Shown piece by piece: positions 63,840 through 64,000 of a stretch of DNA of 64,000 nt (position 1 is its first letter; each line of letters opens with the position of its first letter). The notes under the pieces were generated by a model. The model searched no databases, was not told the origin of the DNA, and saw only the letters and a list, made by a program, of their open reading frames with translations. A program made the translations under genes and the position numbers. Origin of the DNA: Faecalicatena faecalis (lineage in GTDB: Bacteria > Bacillota > Clostridia > Lachnospirales > Lachnospiraceae); the NCBI RefSeq assembly GCF_012524165.2, contig NZ_JABACJ020000018.1, forward strand, positions 39,967 through 103,966, given 5' to 3'.

Positions 63840-63918
63840 CCTCTCATTCCATCTATCTGATGTACCTTCAAAACTACACACAAAGAATCTTTAAACATCC
63901 ATTTCCTATCACCTTGCT

Positions 63919-64000
63919 TGGTTATGCCCTCGACCTATTAGTAACAGTCAGCTCCATGCATTACTGCACTTCCACCTCTGCCCTATCTACCTCGTCGTCT
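63919..64000 (-). rRNA. 23S ribosomal RNA, 3' end (cut by window edge)
   Basis: On the minus strand the sequence from base 64000 reads AGACGACGAGGTAGATAGGG, continues with GTGCAGTAATGCATGGAGCTGAC, and ends ACTAATAGGTCGAGGGCATA, the conserved 3' terminus of bacterial 23S rRNA. The exact end is uncertain by a few bases. Only the last 80 or so bases are in the window. Confidence 0.93.

Noticed and set aside
1..64000. CRISPR array, prophage, insertion sequence or tRNA genes
   Set aside because: No regularly spaced repeats, integrase, transposase or structural phage genes, and no tRNA-like cloverleaf with GGTTCRAATCC was noticed in the gaps.

Overview
The window looks like chromosome from a spore-forming, Gram-positive Clostridia member, most likely Lachnospiraceae. 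The support is a sporulation sigma factor (SigK type), the Firmicutes gene order ireB-ruvX-DUF1292-fur-rnj, strong GGAGG ribosome binding sites, a DUF4317 protein, and heterodimeric ABC exporters of the kind common in gut Lachnospiraceae. I cannot name a genus from sequence alone. I see no phage, insertion sequence, CRISPR array or tRNA.

Layout. 1-11.5 kb is conserved housekeeping: topA (cut by the left edge), dprA and comM on the minus strand; sigK alone on the plus strand; a 287-base near-perfect inverted repeat; then a minus-strand run ireB-ruvX-DUF1292-fur-rnj-trmR-trhP, preceded by mtaB. 11.5-20 kb holds an HPr-like gene without the phosphorylatable His, the sulfur/tRNA pair iscS-like plus thiI, rsmE-prmA, a MATE and a DMT transporter, and moaC plus a mogA/moaB gene. 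20-46.5 kb is a run of regulated transport modules: AraC/GyrI-type regulator, AGCS symporter, two-component system plus ABC (22.5-26.5 kb), MarR plus heterodimeric ABC exporter (27-31.8 kb), MFS, MATE, GH3 beta-glucosidase with divergent AraC regulator, second two-component/ABC module (39.5-43.1 kb), a plus-strand MNT-HEPN pair, and a TetR/ABC module. 46.8-52.7 kb is amino-acid and peptide metabolism (PatB/MalY, aminopeptidase P, amidohydrolase, DUF4317). 53-58.6 kb holds a third MATE, an HD-GYP protein and the nickel-pincer cofactor genes larB-larC-larE without larA. 58.8-63.7 kb is a two-component system with an FtsX-type ABC transporter. The right edge is the 3' end of a minus-strand 23S rRNA gene followed by a terminator, with no 5S gene after it.

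Regulation visible in the sequence. The first two-component module carries the same 19-base direct repeat at the same distance (7 bases) from the -10 box of two promoters, one before the response regulator and one before the ABC genes. MarR, TetR and AraC modules each have repeat-type operator candidates. Between the MarR exporter operon and the first two-component module there is a free-standing promoter, about 130 structured bases and a terminator, which reads as an undescribed small RNA gene. The third MATE gene has a promoter and a terminator-like hairpin in its leader.

Limits. Functions come from reading translated motifs; no database or folding program was used. Starts were moved from the longest reading frame where a ribosome binding site or family N terminus favoured a shorter product, and this is stated in each case.
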